Origin: Occultella glacieicola
GTDB taxonomy: Bacteria; Actinomycetota; Actinomycetes; Actinomycetales; Beutenbergiaceae
DNA length: 64,000 bases
Direction of reading: 5' to 3'
NCBI RefSeq assembly: GCF_004353825.1
Contig: NZ_SMNA01000009.1
Span: 124,556-188,555 of the forward strand
This document shows positions 26,290-34,417 of the stretch, one piece after another. How positions within the stretch are numbered: the stretch's first letter is position 1; the number at the start of each line of letters is the position of its first letter. Below the pieces are notes generated by a model. The model was not told where the DNA came from. It did no database searches and worked only from the letters and a program-made list of their open reading frames with translations. Both the position numbers and the translations under genes were made by a program.

Positions 26290-27225
26290 ATGAACACCCT
26301 GATGACCAAGCGCCGTCGCGCTGCGGCGTTGTTCGCCGCGGCCGCCGTCGGTGTGACCCTCGCCGCGTGCGGCGGCGGCGAGTCCGGCGACGACGCGACG
26401 ACCGATGGGGACGACGCAGGCGGCGACGCCGGCGACATGACCATCACACTCGGCTACATCCCGTCCTGGACGGACGGGCTGAGCACCGCGTTCCTGCTGG
26501 AGAACGTCCTCGAGGAGGCGGGCTACACCGTCGAGCACGAGGAACTGACCGAGGCGGGGATCCTCTACACCGCGCTCTCGCAGGGGGACGTCGACATCTA
26601 CCCGTCCGCGTGGCCCGAGGTCACGCACGCCACCTACATGGAGGAGTACGGGGAGCAGATCGAGGATCTCGGCGCGTACTACGACGGCGCCGTCCTGACC
26701 TTCGCGGTGCCCGAGTACAGCGAGATCACCTCGATCGCGGACCTGCCCGACTATGTCGATGAGCTCGAGGGGCGCATCGTCGGCATCGAGCCGGGCGCCG
26801 GCCTGACCGAGGCCACGCAGGACAGCGTGATGCCGACCTACGGACTCGACGAGGCCGGCTTCAGCCTCGCGACCTCCTCGACCACGGCGATGCTCGCCGA
26901 ACTGGACAGCGCGATCCAGGCGCAGGAGGAGATCGTGGTCACGCTGTGGCGCCCGTTCTGGGCCAACGCCGAGTACGGCGTGCGCGACCTGGAGGACCCC
27001 GAGGGCGCGTTCGGTGAGCCCGAGGGCCTGCACTTCCTCGCCCGTGACGGCTTCGCCGAGGAGTTCCCGGAGGTCGCCGAGTGGATCGGGACGATCTCCC
27101 TCGACGACGAGCAGTACGGCGCGCTGGAGAGCTCGGTCGTGAACGACAACCCGGACGACCCGGCCGCCGGTGTGGCCGCCTGGCTCGAGGAGTACCCGGA
27201 CGTCCTCACCCCGTTCGAGCCGTGA
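26290..27225 (+). CDS. proX: Glycine betaine/proline-binding lipoprotein
   Basis: 311 residues. Signal peptide with lipobox LAAC (C27), an acidic Gly/Asp linker, then an OpuAC-type binding fold that begins at TITLGYIPSWTDGLSTA. Tryptophans suited to hold a quaternary ammonium are present (SWTDG, YPSAWPEVTH, VVTLWRPFWANAEY). It captures betaine or proline outside the membrane and hands it to ProW. GGAGAGAAGGAG precedes ATG 26290, by far the best ribosome site of the three genes, consistent with the binding protein being made in excess. A strong hairpin follows. Confidence 0.94.
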   Translation: MNTLMTKRRRAAALFAAAAVGVTLAACGGGESGDDATTDGDDAGGDAGDMTITLGYIPSWTDGLSTAFLLENVLEEAGYTVEHEELTEAGILYTALSQGDVDIYPSAWPEVTHATYMEEYGEQIEDLGAYYDGAVLTFAVPEYSEITSIADLPDYVDELEGRIVGIEPGAGLTEATQDSVMPTYGLDEAGFSLATSSTTAMLAELDSAIQAQEEIVVTLWRPFWANAEYGVRDLEDPEGAFGEPEGLHFLARDGFAEEFPEVAEWIGTISLDDEQYGALESSVVNDNPDDPAAGVAAWLEEYPDVLTPFEP

Positions 27226-27247
27226 GTTCGTAACCGGCCCGAACGAC

Positions 27248-27284
27248 GATGGCCCGGACCCCACCTGGTGGGGTTCGGGCCATC
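27248..27284. terminator. Bidirectional terminator after proX
   Basis: GATGGCCCG-g-ACCCCA pairs with TGGGGT-t-CGGGCCATC around a five-base loop: 15 pairs plus one G-T. It sits between proX and the convergent gene at 27301-28425 and can stop both. Confidence 0.8.
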
Positions 27285-27300
27285 GCTGTGACCGCGCCGC

Positions 27301-28425
27301 TCAGGTGGTCCGTCCAGGCGGACTCCCGATCGGTGTGCCCGCCGACCGCAGCCGGACGAGCGCCACGCCACCGGGCGTCCCGACGGGAATGGTCACGCGC
27401 CCCTCGTGATCCACCTGCCACGCCGTGTGGACCGGCATCCGCGACCCGATCGCGGCCAGGTCCTCCGGGGGCGGACCCGAGGACTCGAGGTGCCCGTCGG
27501 CGGCGTACACGCGCAGCTCGCCCGCACTGCCGGGGCCCTCGCCTCCGAGGAGGTACACCCGCGAGTCCGCATCGACGCCGACCAGCCGAAGGCCCGCGAC
27601 CGGCAGGCGGGCCTGCATCCCGTTCCCCTGCACCACGACGTGCTCGCCCGCGCCGTGGCTCGTGAACACGGTCCGGTCGCGGACCGCGATCCCGTCGACG
27701 GCGCCGAGCGCGTCGATCTCCCCGGTGACCGGCACCCTCGCGATCCGCCCGTCCCACCACACGAAAAGGCGCGCGCGGCCATCGGCTCCGAACGGATCCA
27801 CCAGCCACGGGTAGTGGTCCGCGCCGCCCGTGAACTCCGTCGACTCCCCGGTGGCGGGATCGAACACGGCGACGCCGCGACGCTGGCTCGCGTCATCGAA
27901 CGTGACCGAGACCAGTTTCCCGCCGCCCCCGAACGGCTCACCGCCACGCACCGGCAGGATCGGGCCGGCCGCGCCGGTCGTCGGGTCCACCTCGAGGGTG
28001 CCTGGATCCCCGTGGACGTACAGCCGGTCCCCGGTGGCGAGGACCTTGGTGAAGCGCCCGCCCACCGACCAACGTTCGGACCCGTCGCCGGCCAGCGCGC
28101 GCAGCCGAGGCTCGTCATCGGCTCCCTCGATCAGTACGACCCCGCCGGCCGGGTCGCACACGTAGTCGAGGATCCGGCCCGCCACCGGCGTGCGGCCCAC
28201 GGGCGTGCCCGTGCCGTCGAGGTGCAGCACGGATGGGTCGTCGCCGAGCAGGTGGAAGCCACCGTCCCGGTCCAGGCGCAGACGGACCGGACTGCGCGCC
28301 CGCCGGGTGTGTTCGGGCACCCGCCAGGAATGGGCCGGGTGGTCGGTGAAACTCGACGTGACCCCGGTGTGCTCGTCGTCCCAGGGCACGACTGCGACGA
28401 GTTCGGCCGTGAAGCCCTCGGTCAC
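27301..28425 (-). CDS. Beta-propeller-like protein of unknown function
   Basis: 374 residues with no signal peptide or membrane segment. The sequence is a run of short beta strands with repeating blade-like units (for example DGGFHLLGDDPSVLHLDGTG, GGRFTKVLATGDRLYVHGD, RLVGVDADSRVYLLGGEG), as in seven-bladed propellers. I do not recognise a defined family. GTG 28425 overlaps the stop of the LQRSAGN-motif gene as GTGA, so it is probably co-translated with that possible effector and could be an immunity, chaperone or targeting partner. This role is inference only. Confidence 0.55.
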   Translation of the reverse strand: MTEGFTAELVAVVPWDDEHTGVTSSFTDHPAHSWRVPEHTRRARSPVRLRLDRDGGFHLLGDDPSVLHLDGTGTPVGRTPVAGRILDYVCDPAGGVVLIEGADDEPRLRALAGDGSERWSVGGRFTKVLATGDRLYVHGDPGTLEVDPTTGAAGPILPVRGGEPFGGGGKLVSVTFDDASQRRGVAVFDPATGESTEFTGGADHYPWLVDPFGADGRARLFVWWDGRIARVPVTGEIDALGAVDGIAVRDRTVFTSHGAGEHVVVQGNGMQARLPVAGLRLVGVDADSRVYLLGGEGPGSAGELRVYAADGHLESSGPPPEDLAAIGSRMPVHTAWQVDHEGRVTIPVGTPGGVALVRLRSAGTPIGSPPGRTT

Positions 28426-29441
28426 CACGGCGGGCCCCAGAACTTGGCGACGCGCACCCCGGCCTCCGGCAGCAGGTCCTCGATCGTGGTCGTCTTGACC
28501 TTGTGGCTGCCGTCCGGCGGGGGCCAGTGGCTGATCACCTCGACCCTGCCGCCCGTCATCCGGCCCGTCGCGAGCGCGACGTGGCCGGCGAGTTCGTCGA
28601 AGATCACGAGATCACCCCTCAGCGGCCGTGCGGAGTCCGGCTTGCGCGGGTCGTACGTCTGGACCGCGCTCGAAGCCAGGCTTCGCTCCAGAGTACGAGG
28701 GAAGGCCATGACGTCGCCGGAACTCGTCATCGCATCCCGGGCCGTCGTGTACAGGTCGCGCATCGTCTTCTCGGAGACGGACCCGGCCCGATAGGCGGAG
28801 AAGAGCACCATCTCCCAGCAGTTCAGCTTGCCGGTGGCCACGTTCGGCTGGTTGCCGCCGGCGAGCATCCACCTCAGGAAGTCACTGTCGGCCGCCCCGG
28901 GCGTACTGACGTCGCCCGGCGTCACCGCCACCCAATTCTGCTTTCCGACCGTGGCCTCCGCGGTGGTGGTGGCAGCGCCCCTGCCGCGAGCGAGATCGAG
29001 GAAGTGTTCCAGCTCGGCCGTGCCCACCGTGAACGGACCGGGTGCCTGCCGGAGGTTGCGGAGCAGCAGCCGGCACGCCTGCATCGCCTCCTCCGCGAGC
29101 ACTGGACGCAGCGGGACCGGCGGGTTCATGGCCAGGTACGCCTTGTACTCGTCGGTGGCCTCGATGGCCGCATCCGTCATCCGCGACGCGTCATGCATCG
29201 GGTCGTTGTCGACGTAGTCCTCCAGCTTCGCCCGCTGGAGGGCCACCGCGGCCGGGAGCCGGGTCACCAGAGTGCCGACGACGGCGTTGCCCGCGCTGCG
29301 TTGGAGGCGCACCATCATCGCCGGTGAGAGGACCAGCGGCACCGGGCCGCCGTCGTCGGCCGGCCGACGAACCTCGCGCGGCGACGCATCGGGCCTGCTG
29401 CGGGCCCGCTCCGGCGCCTCCACGTCCATGCCTGCCGGCAT
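28422..29441 (-). CDS. LQRSAGN-motif protein with a Cys/His (NlpC/P60-like) C-terminal domain
   Basis: 339 residues from ATG 29441. Residues 1-35 are charged and disordered. LQRSAGN at 46-52, followed by VALQRAKLEDYV, is the motif found in cargo and core-associated proteins of extracellular contractile injection systems. The C-terminal half resembles papain-like NlpC/P60 amidases: C208 in GKLNCWEMVLFSAYRAG and H287 in GDLVIFDELAGHVALATG. A peptidoglycan or protein target is possible. There is no signal peptide. The start lies six bases after TACCGT on the minus strand, suggesting a leaderless message. It sits directly 3' of a tRNA gene and overlaps the beta-propeller gene. No injection-system structural genes are in the window. 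Confidence 0.7.
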   Translation of the reverse strand: MPAGMDVEAPERARSRPDASPREVRRPADDGGPVPLVLSPAMMVRLQRSAGNAVVGTLVTRLPAAVALQRAKLEDYVDNDPMHDASRMTDAAIEATDEYKAYLAMNPPVPLRPVLAEEAMQACRLLLRNLRQAPGPFTVGTAELEHFLDLARGRGAATTTAEATVGKQNWVAVTPGDVSTPGAADSDFLRWMLAGGNQPNVATGKLNCWEMVLFSAYRAGSVSEKTMRDLYTTARDAMTSSGDVMAFPRTLERSLASSAVQTYDPRKPDSARPLRGDLVIFDELAGHVALATGRMTGGRVEVISHWPPPDGSHKVKTTTIEDLLPEAGVRVAKFWGPPW

Positions 29442-29542
29442 GCTGCCACGGTACCCAGCGGGCCGCTCGGCACCGTGCGCTATCGGGCAGTCTTCGGTGC
29501 AGCCGCCGGACCGAGGTTGCGACGGATGGCCGCGAGCGCGGG

Positions 29543-29616
29543 TGCCCCGAGTGGGATTCGAACCCACACTGGATCGGGTTTGAGCCGAACGCCTCTGCCG
29601 GTTGGGCTATCGGGGC
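29543..29616 (-). tRNA. tRNA gene with anticodon CAA but class I shape
   Basis: 74 bases. Acceptor GCCCCGA pairs with TCGGGGC, the D stem is GCC/GGC, the anticodon loop is CTCAAAC (anticodon CAA, bases 29582-29580), the T stem GTGGG/CCCAC is perfect with loop TTCGAAT, and the discriminator is A. Position 27-43 is a T-T mismatch. CAA reads the leucine codon UUG, yet bacterial leucine tRNAs have a long variable arm and this one has five bases (CCAGT). CCA is not encoded. It is a well-formed tRNA, but its amino acid identity is uncertain. Confidence 0.85.
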
Positions 29617-29645
29617 CAGTGCGCTGCATCACTGCGGTCGCTGTC

Positions 29646-29672
29646 GTGCCATTCTGGCACAGGCACTAGGCT
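29646..29672. promoter_or_regulatory. Inverted repeat and -10 hexamer between the tRNA and the response regulator
   Basis: GTGCCA-TTC-TGGCAC (29646-29660) is a perfect 6-bp inverted repeat. TAGGCT (29667-29672) ends eight bases before GTG 29681 and fits a leaderless promoter for the response regulator. The repeat is in operator position for that promoter and upstream of the tRNA on the other strand. Confidence 0.45.
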
Positions 29673-29680
29673 AGGCGATC

Positions 29681-30379
29681 GTGAGCACGGATGAGACCAC
29701 CGGCGGGAAGCCGGGCAAGAAGTCGTCGAACGACGCGGATCTTCTCGACCTCGACACGGCCCCCGCGGCCGAGCCGGCGCCGAAGCCGAAGGCGGGACGC
29801 ACGCGACGCGTCGTCGTGGCCGAGGACGAGGCGCTGATCCGCCTCGATGTGGTCGAGACGCTCAACGAGGCCGGCTACGAGGTCGTCGGCGAGGCAGGCG
29901 ACGGTGAGGCCGCGGTGCGGCTGGCCACCGAGCTCGAGCCGGACATCGTGGTCATGGACGTGAAGATGCCCGTCCTGGACGGGATCTCCGCCGCCGAGCG
30001 GATCACGAAGGCCCGGATCGCCCCGGTCGTGCTGCTGACCGCGTTCTCGCAGACCGAGCTCGTGGAGCGGGCCCGGGACGCCGGCGCGATGGCGTACGTC
30101 GTGAAGCCGTTCACGCCGAACGACCTGCTGCCCGCCCTCGAGATCGCCCTCTCGCGGCACCAGGAGATCGCGGCGCTGGAGTCCGAGGTGGCCGACCTGA
30201 CCGACCGGTTCGAGACCCGCAAGCGGGTGGACCGGGCCAAGGGGCTGCTCATGACGAAGATGGGCCTGTCCGAGCCGGAGTCGTTCCGGTGGATCCAGAA
30301 GACCTCGATGGACCGACGCCTGACGATGCGCGAGGTGGCCGACGCCGTCATCGCGCAGGTCGGCGCCGGCAAGGACTGA
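29681..30379 (+). CDS. PdtaR-like response regulator with ANTAR RNA-binding domain
   Basis: 232 residues. A Lys/Asp-rich N-terminal extension (1-40) precedes a receiver domain with acidic pocket AEDE and phospho-acceptor D93 in VVMDVKMP, and K in YVVKPF. Residues 165-225 form an ANTAR domain (RKRVDRAKGLLMTKMGLSEPESF), which binds paired hairpins in nascent RNA and acts as antiterminator. The order matches mycobacterial PdtaR (Rv1626), regulated by histidine kinase PdtaS, not seen here. The location near polA is conserved in actinobacteria. GTG 29681 follows TAGGCT by eight bases. Confidence 0.9.
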   Translation: MSTDETTGGKPGKKSSNDADLLDLDTAPAAEPAPKPKAGRTRRVVVAEDEALIRLDVVETLNEAGYEVVGEAGDGEAAVRLATELEPDIVVMDVKMPVLDGISAAERITKARIAPVVLLTAFSQTELVERARDAGAMAYVVKPFTPNDLLPALEIALSRHQEIAALESEVADLTDRFETRKRVDRAKGLLMTKMGLSEPESFRWIQKTSMDRRLTMREVADAVIAQVGAGKD

Positions 30380-30572
30380 CCCCGAGGACACCTCCCCGAC
30401 GCGCGACCCCGACGACCCCGTGACCGCACCCGCGGCCGGGGTCGTCGCGACGTTGCGGCGTTCGGGTCCGTGCCGGATGTCCATTCGTTCGAATGGAGTC
30501 GGGGCTTCTGCCGGTGCACACAACGGGCGTATGGTGGGGGCCGACCTCGCTGAGCGGACATGGAGAACGGTG

Positions 30573-31367
30573 GTGTCAGGGTTGGTACGGATGGGTGTGA
30601 GCGCACGTGTGGCGCGCGCTGAGGACCTCGAGGCAGTGCTGCCCGTCCTGCGTGCCGCGCGAGCCGAGTCCCCCCTGGGCGTGCAACTGATCAACCCCGA
30701 CTCCGAGGCCGTCAGCGAGTTGTTGCGCGCCTGGTTCGGCATGGAGAACTCCAGCCTGATCATCGCCGAGGTGGACGACGCGATCGTCGGCCTGGCCCTG
30801 GTCCAGTTGATCGACGTGAACCTGTTCTCCGACATCGCCTACCTGCACATCGAGGCCCTGTACGTCGACAAGGAACACCGACGGCGTGGGGTCGGCCGGG
30901 CGCTGATGCACCAGATCGCGGTGGTCGCCGCCCGTTCGGCCGGTGAACGGGTGGTCACCATGCCGCTGACGGGTGCCCGCAGCGAGCAGCGGTTCCTCTC
31001 CGGTCTCGGTTTCGTCCCGGCCGGCTCGCGCCGGATCGCGGAGACCGCCGCGTTGCTGCGCCGCCTGGAGCAGCCGGCCGGCGCCCGCGACAAGCGGGTC
31101 CGCGGCATCGACGAACTGATCGCCCGCCGTCGGCGTTCCCGTGGGCTCCCGGAGACCCCGCCGCGAGGGCTGAGCCTGGTCGAGCTCGCGGACCGCGCCG
31201 AACGGCAGGACCGCCCGGATCAGGACGCCCACCACGACCCGATCGACCCGGTCGACAGGGACGACAGAGTCGACAGGGACGGTCAGGACGGGGCGTCGAG
31301 CAGCATGCAGGTGAGCCGGGACGTGCAGACTCGCCGCCCGGACTCGTCCGCCACCGCGATCTCGTAG
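30573..31367 (+). CDS. GNAT-family N-acetyltransferase with hydrophilic C-terminal tail
   Basis: 264 residues from GTG 30573, chosen for GGAGA six bases upstream; ATG 30591 is possible. The acetyl-CoA motif is LYVDKEHRRRGVGRALMHQI at about residues 95-114. After residue 170 comes a tail of about 95 residues, charged and rich in Arg, Asp and Pro, with a DPIDPVDRDDRVDRDG repeat. The tail has no family counterpart. Its last 85 bases overlap, on the opposite strand, the end of the thioesterase gene. The substrate is unknown; GNAT enzymes acetylate small amines, antibiotics or protein N-termini. Confidence 0.8.
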   Translation: MSGLVRMGVSARVARAEDLEAVLPVLRAARAESPLGVQLINPDSEAVSELLRAWFGMENSSLIIAEVDDAIVGLALVQLIDVNLFSDIAYLHIEALYVDKEHRRRGVGRALMHQIAVVAARSAGERVVTMPLTGARSEQRFLSGLGFVPAGSRRIAETAALLRRLEQPAGARDKRVRGIDELIARRRRSRGLPETPPRGLSLVELADRAERQDRPDQDAHHDPIDPVDRDDRVDRDGQDGASSSMQVSRDVQTRRPDSSATAIS

Positions 31368-31696
31368 CTGGCGGTCGAGCGGCCCAGGTGGAGGGCCGTC
31401 GCGGTGCCGGTCACCCAGCCCTCCCGGGCCGAACGGTGGTGGGTCGCGTTCAGCTCCAGCCCGACGGCGTAGCGGCCCGGTCCCGCGTGTGCGATCGCCG
31501 CGAACGAGCCGAGGGTCTCGGCGAGGGCCGCGCTCGCGCCGCCGTGCAACAGCCCGGCCGGCTGGGTGTTCCCGGCCACCGGCATCCGGCCGACCGTCCG
31601 TTCCGCACCGATCTCGAGCATCTCGATGCCGAGCTTCTCGATCAGCGTGTCCCGGGTGAGATCGGCGATCTCGGCGTTGTCTGCGATGTCGGTCAT
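31283..31696 (-). CDS. PaaI-type hotdog thioesterase
   Basis: 137 residues from ATG 31696. The hotdog motif LLHGGASAALAETLGS places HGG at 51-53 and the catalytic acid E60, and GLELNATHHRSAREGWVTGTA is typical of PaaI/YbdB acyl-CoA thioesterases. It hydrolyses aromatic or fatty acyl-CoA esters; the exact substrate is not evident. It diverges from polA with only 19 bases between the starts. The last 85 bases lie antisense to the GNAT gene tail. Confidence 0.88.
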   Translation of the reverse strand: MTDIADNAEIADLTRDTLIEKLGIEMLEIGAERTVGRMPVAGNTQPAGLLHGGASAALAETLGSFAAIAHAGPGRYAVGLELNATHHRSAREGWVTGTATALHLGRSTASYEIAVADESGRRVCTSRLTCMLLDAPS

Positions 31697-31702
31697 GACG
31701 CA

Positions 31703-31708
31703 TAGGGT
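31703..31708 (+). promoter_or_regulatory. -10 hexamer of a probable leaderless polA promoter
   Basis: TAGGGT ends seven bases before GTG 31716. It lies in a 19-base space shared with the divergent thioesterase gene. No ribosome site precedes the GTG. Confidence 0.5.
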
Positions 31709-31715
31709 GGCACCT

Positions 31716-34391
31716 GTGAGTGAGAACGTGCGACCCAGGCTCCTGCTCATCGACGGGCACTCGATGGCGTACCGCGCCTTCTTCGCCCTGCCCGTGGAGA
31801 ACTTCTCCACCTCCACTGGGCAGGCGACGAACGCGGTATACGGGTTCACCTCGATGCTGATCAACCTGCTCCGGGACGAGGACCCGACGCACGTGGCTGT
31901 CGCGTTCGACGTGTCGAGCCAGACGTTCCGCAAGGAGACCTACGCCGAGTACAAGGGCACCCGCAGCGAGACCCCGCAGGAGTTCCGCGGGCAGATCCCG
32001 CTGATCGAGGAGGTCCTGGCCGCGCTCGCGATCCCGACCCTCGGCAAGGAGGGCTTCGAGGCGGACGACATCCTTGCGACCCTCTCCACCCAGGCCAGCG
32101 CCGCCGGGCTGGACGTGCTCATCTGTTCCGGGGACCGGGACACCTTCCAGCTCGTCGGGGACGCGGTCACCGTGCTCTACCCGCGCAAGGGCGTCTCCGA
32201 CCTGGTCCGGATGACCGCGGAGGCGGTCACCGAGAAGTACGGCGTCACGCCCGCGGAGTACTCCGACCTGGCCGCGCTGGTCGGCGAGTCCAGCGACAAC
32301 CTGCCCGGGATCCCGGGTGTCGGCCCGAAGACGGCCGCGAAGTGGATCAACACCCACGGCGGTCTCCAGGGCATCATCGCGAACGCCCCGGCGATCAGCG
32401 GCAAGGCCGGGGAGAACCTGCGCGCCCACCTGGACCAGGTGATCCTGAACCGGCAGCTCAACCAGTTGCTGCTCGACATGGAACTGCCGCTCGGGGTCGA
32501 CGACCTGAGCCGGCGTCCGTTCGAACGCGAACAGGTCCATCAGGTCTTCGATGCGCTGGAGTTCCGGGTGCTCCGGGACCGGTTGTTCGAGATGACCCCG
32601 CAGGACGCCGAGACGGTGGCGGCGCAGGGGTTCGAGCTGGACATCAGCGCCCTGACGCCCGGTGGGCTGCCGGACTGGCTGGCCGCGCGGGCCGGGGCCG
32701 AGGTCGGCCTGGACGTGCGTGGCTCGGCGGCCCAGGGCACCGGCGACGCGTGGGGCCTGGCGCTGGCCGCCGACGGCGGAACCGCCCTCACGATCGACCT
32801 CGCCGACATCTCGGTCGAGGACGAGACCGCGCTGGCCGCCTGGCTCGCGGACCCGGCGGCGCCGAAGGTGGTCCACGAGGCCAAGACCGCGTGGCACAGC
32901 CTGGACGGTCGCGGACTGGTCCTGGACGGGGTCACGTTCGACACCGCGATCGGCGCCTACCTGTGCCACCCCGACCAGCGCAGCTTCACGCTCGCCGACC
33001 TGTCCGTGCGATACCTGCACCGGGAACTGCGCTCCGGCGAGGACGACTCCGGTCAGCAGATGCTCGTCCTGGACGGCCCGGCCGAGGACGAGATCGGCGC
33101 CGTCCGGGCCGCCGCGGTCCTCGATCTCGCCGCAGCCCTGCGCTCCGACCTCGCGGACCGGGGTGCCGCGGCGCTGCTCACCGAACTCGAACTGCCCGTG
33201 GCCGCGGTCCTCGCCGAGATGGAGAAGGCCGGGATCGCCGCCGACGTGGACTACCTCACCACGCTCGAGCGCCAGTTCGGTGACGCCGTCACCGACGCGG
33301 CGACGAAGGCGTACGAGGTCATCGGCCGAGAGGTGAACCTCTCCTCCCCGAAGCAGCTGCAGGAGGTCCTCTTCGACGAGCTCGCGATGCCGAAGACCCG
33401 CAAGACGAAGACCGGGTACACCACCGACGCGGACGCGCTCGCGGACCTGTACGTCAAGACCGAGCACCCGTTCCTCGAGCACCTGTTGGCCCACCGGGAC
33501 CAGATCCGGCTCCGTCAGACCGTCGAGGGCCTGCTCCGGACCGTGGCCCCGGACGGGCGGATCCACACGACGTACTCGCAGACGATCGCGGCCACCGGCC
33601 GGCTGTCGTCGGCGGACCCGAACCTGCAGAACATCCCGATCCGCACCGAGGAGGGCACCCGGATCAGGGCCGCGTTCGTGGTCGGCTCCGGCTACGAGAC
33701 GCTGCTCACCGCCGACTACTCGCAGATCGAGATGCGGATCATGGCGCACCTGTCCGGGGACGCCGGCCTCATCGAGGCGTTCCGGTCGGGGGAGGACCTG
33801 CACTCGTTCGTCGGGTCCCGGGTCTTCGAGGTGGAGCCGGAGGATGTCACCGCTGCGATGCGTTCGAAGATCAAGGCGATGTCCTACGGGCTCGCCTACG
33901 GACTGTCGGCGTTCGGGCTGTCGAAGCAGCTCAAGATCGAGACCTCCGAGGCGCGCACCCTCATGGACGGCTACTTCGAGCGCTTCGGCGGCGTTCGCGA
34001 CTACCTCGCGTCGGTGGTCGCCCAGGCCCGGACCACCGGGTACACCGAGACGATCCTCGGCCGGCGGCGCTACCTGCCGGACCTCACCTCGGACAACCGG
34101 CAGCGCCGGGAGATGGCCGAGCGGATGGCCCTGAACGCCCCGATCCAGGGCAGCGCGGCGGACATCATCAAGGTCGCGATGATCGGTGTGGACCGGGCCC
34201 TGCGGGAGCAGGGGCTGAGGAGCCGGCTGCTGCTGCAGGTGCACGACGAGCTGGTGGTCGAGGTCGCGCCCGGCGAGGACGCCGCCGCCGAGGCGGTGCT
34301 GCGCGAGCAGATGGCTGCCGCCGCGGACCTCGAGGTGCCGCTGGACGTGTCCGTCGGGACCGGGGCGAGCTGGCGCGACGCCGGGCACTGA
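31716..34391 (+). CDS. polA: DNA polymerase I
   Basis: 891 residues. The 5'-3' exonuclease domain (about 8-300) begins LLLIDGHSMAYRAFFALP. The middle domain (about 310-480) lacks the acidic DxE motif of an active 3'-5' exonuclease, as usual in actinobacteria. Polymerase motif A is DYSQIEMR at about 667, motif B is RSKIKAMSYGLAYG from 716 and motif C is LQVHDELVVE. The O-helix residue is Y724 where E. coli has Phe762. It removes RNA primers and fills repair gaps, working with UvrB encoded 9 kb away. GTG 31716 is preferred: it follows TAGGGT by seven bases and matches family N-termini. Confidence 0.97.
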   Translation: MSENVRPRLLLIDGHSMAYRAFFALPVENFSTSTGQATNAVYGFTSMLINLLRDEDPTHVAVAFDVSSQTFRKETYAEYKGTRSETPQEFRGQIPLIEEVLAALAIPTLGKEGFEADDILATLSTQASAAGLDVLICSGDRDTFQLVGDAVTVLYPRKGVSDLVRMTAEAVTEKYGVTPAEYSDLAALVGESSDNLPGIPGVGPKTAAKWINTHGGLQGIIANAPAISGKAGENLRAHLDQVILNRQLNQLLLDMELPLGVDDLSRRPFEREQVHQVFDALEFRVLRDRLFEMTPQDAETVAAQGFELDISALTPGGLPDWLAARAGAEVGLDVRGSAAQGTGDAWGLALAADGGTALTIDLADISVEDETALAAWLADPAAPKVVHEAKTAWHSLDGRGLVLDGVTFDTAIGAYLCHPDQRSFTLADLSVRYLHRELRSGEDDSGQQMLVLDGPAEDEIGAVRAAAVLDLAAALRSDLADRGAAALLTELELPVAAVLAEMEKAGIAADVDYLTTLERQFGDAVTDAATKAYEVIGREVNLSSPKQLQEVLFDELAMPKTRKTKTGYTTDADALADLYVKTEHPFLEHLLAHRDQIRLRQTVEGLLRTVAPDGRIHTTYSQTIAATGRLSSADPNLQNIPIRTEEGTRIRAAFVVGSGYETLLTADYSQIEMRIMAHLSGDAGLIEAFRSGEDLHSFVGSRVFEVEPEDVTAAMRSKIKAMSYGLAYGLSAFGLSKQLKIETSEARTLMDGYFERFGGVRDYLASVVAQARTTGYTETILGRRRYLPDLTSDNRQRREMAERMALNAPIQGSAADIIKVAMIGVDRALREQGLRSRLLLQVHDELVVEVAPGEDAAAEAVLREQMAAAADLEVPLDVSVGTGASWRDAGH

Positions 34392-34417
34392 GCCCGGCGC
34401 GGCCGAGTTGCGGCCGA

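Noticed and set aside
24007-27225. Riboswitch control of proVWX
   Set aside because: I searched the 414-base upstream region by eye and found only short inverted repeats, with no known riboswitch core.
30576-34388. A 1270-codon minus-strand frame opposite polA
   Set aside because: Low-complexity Arg/Gly/Val-rich shadow of the polA codons; all polymerase motifs are on the plus strand.
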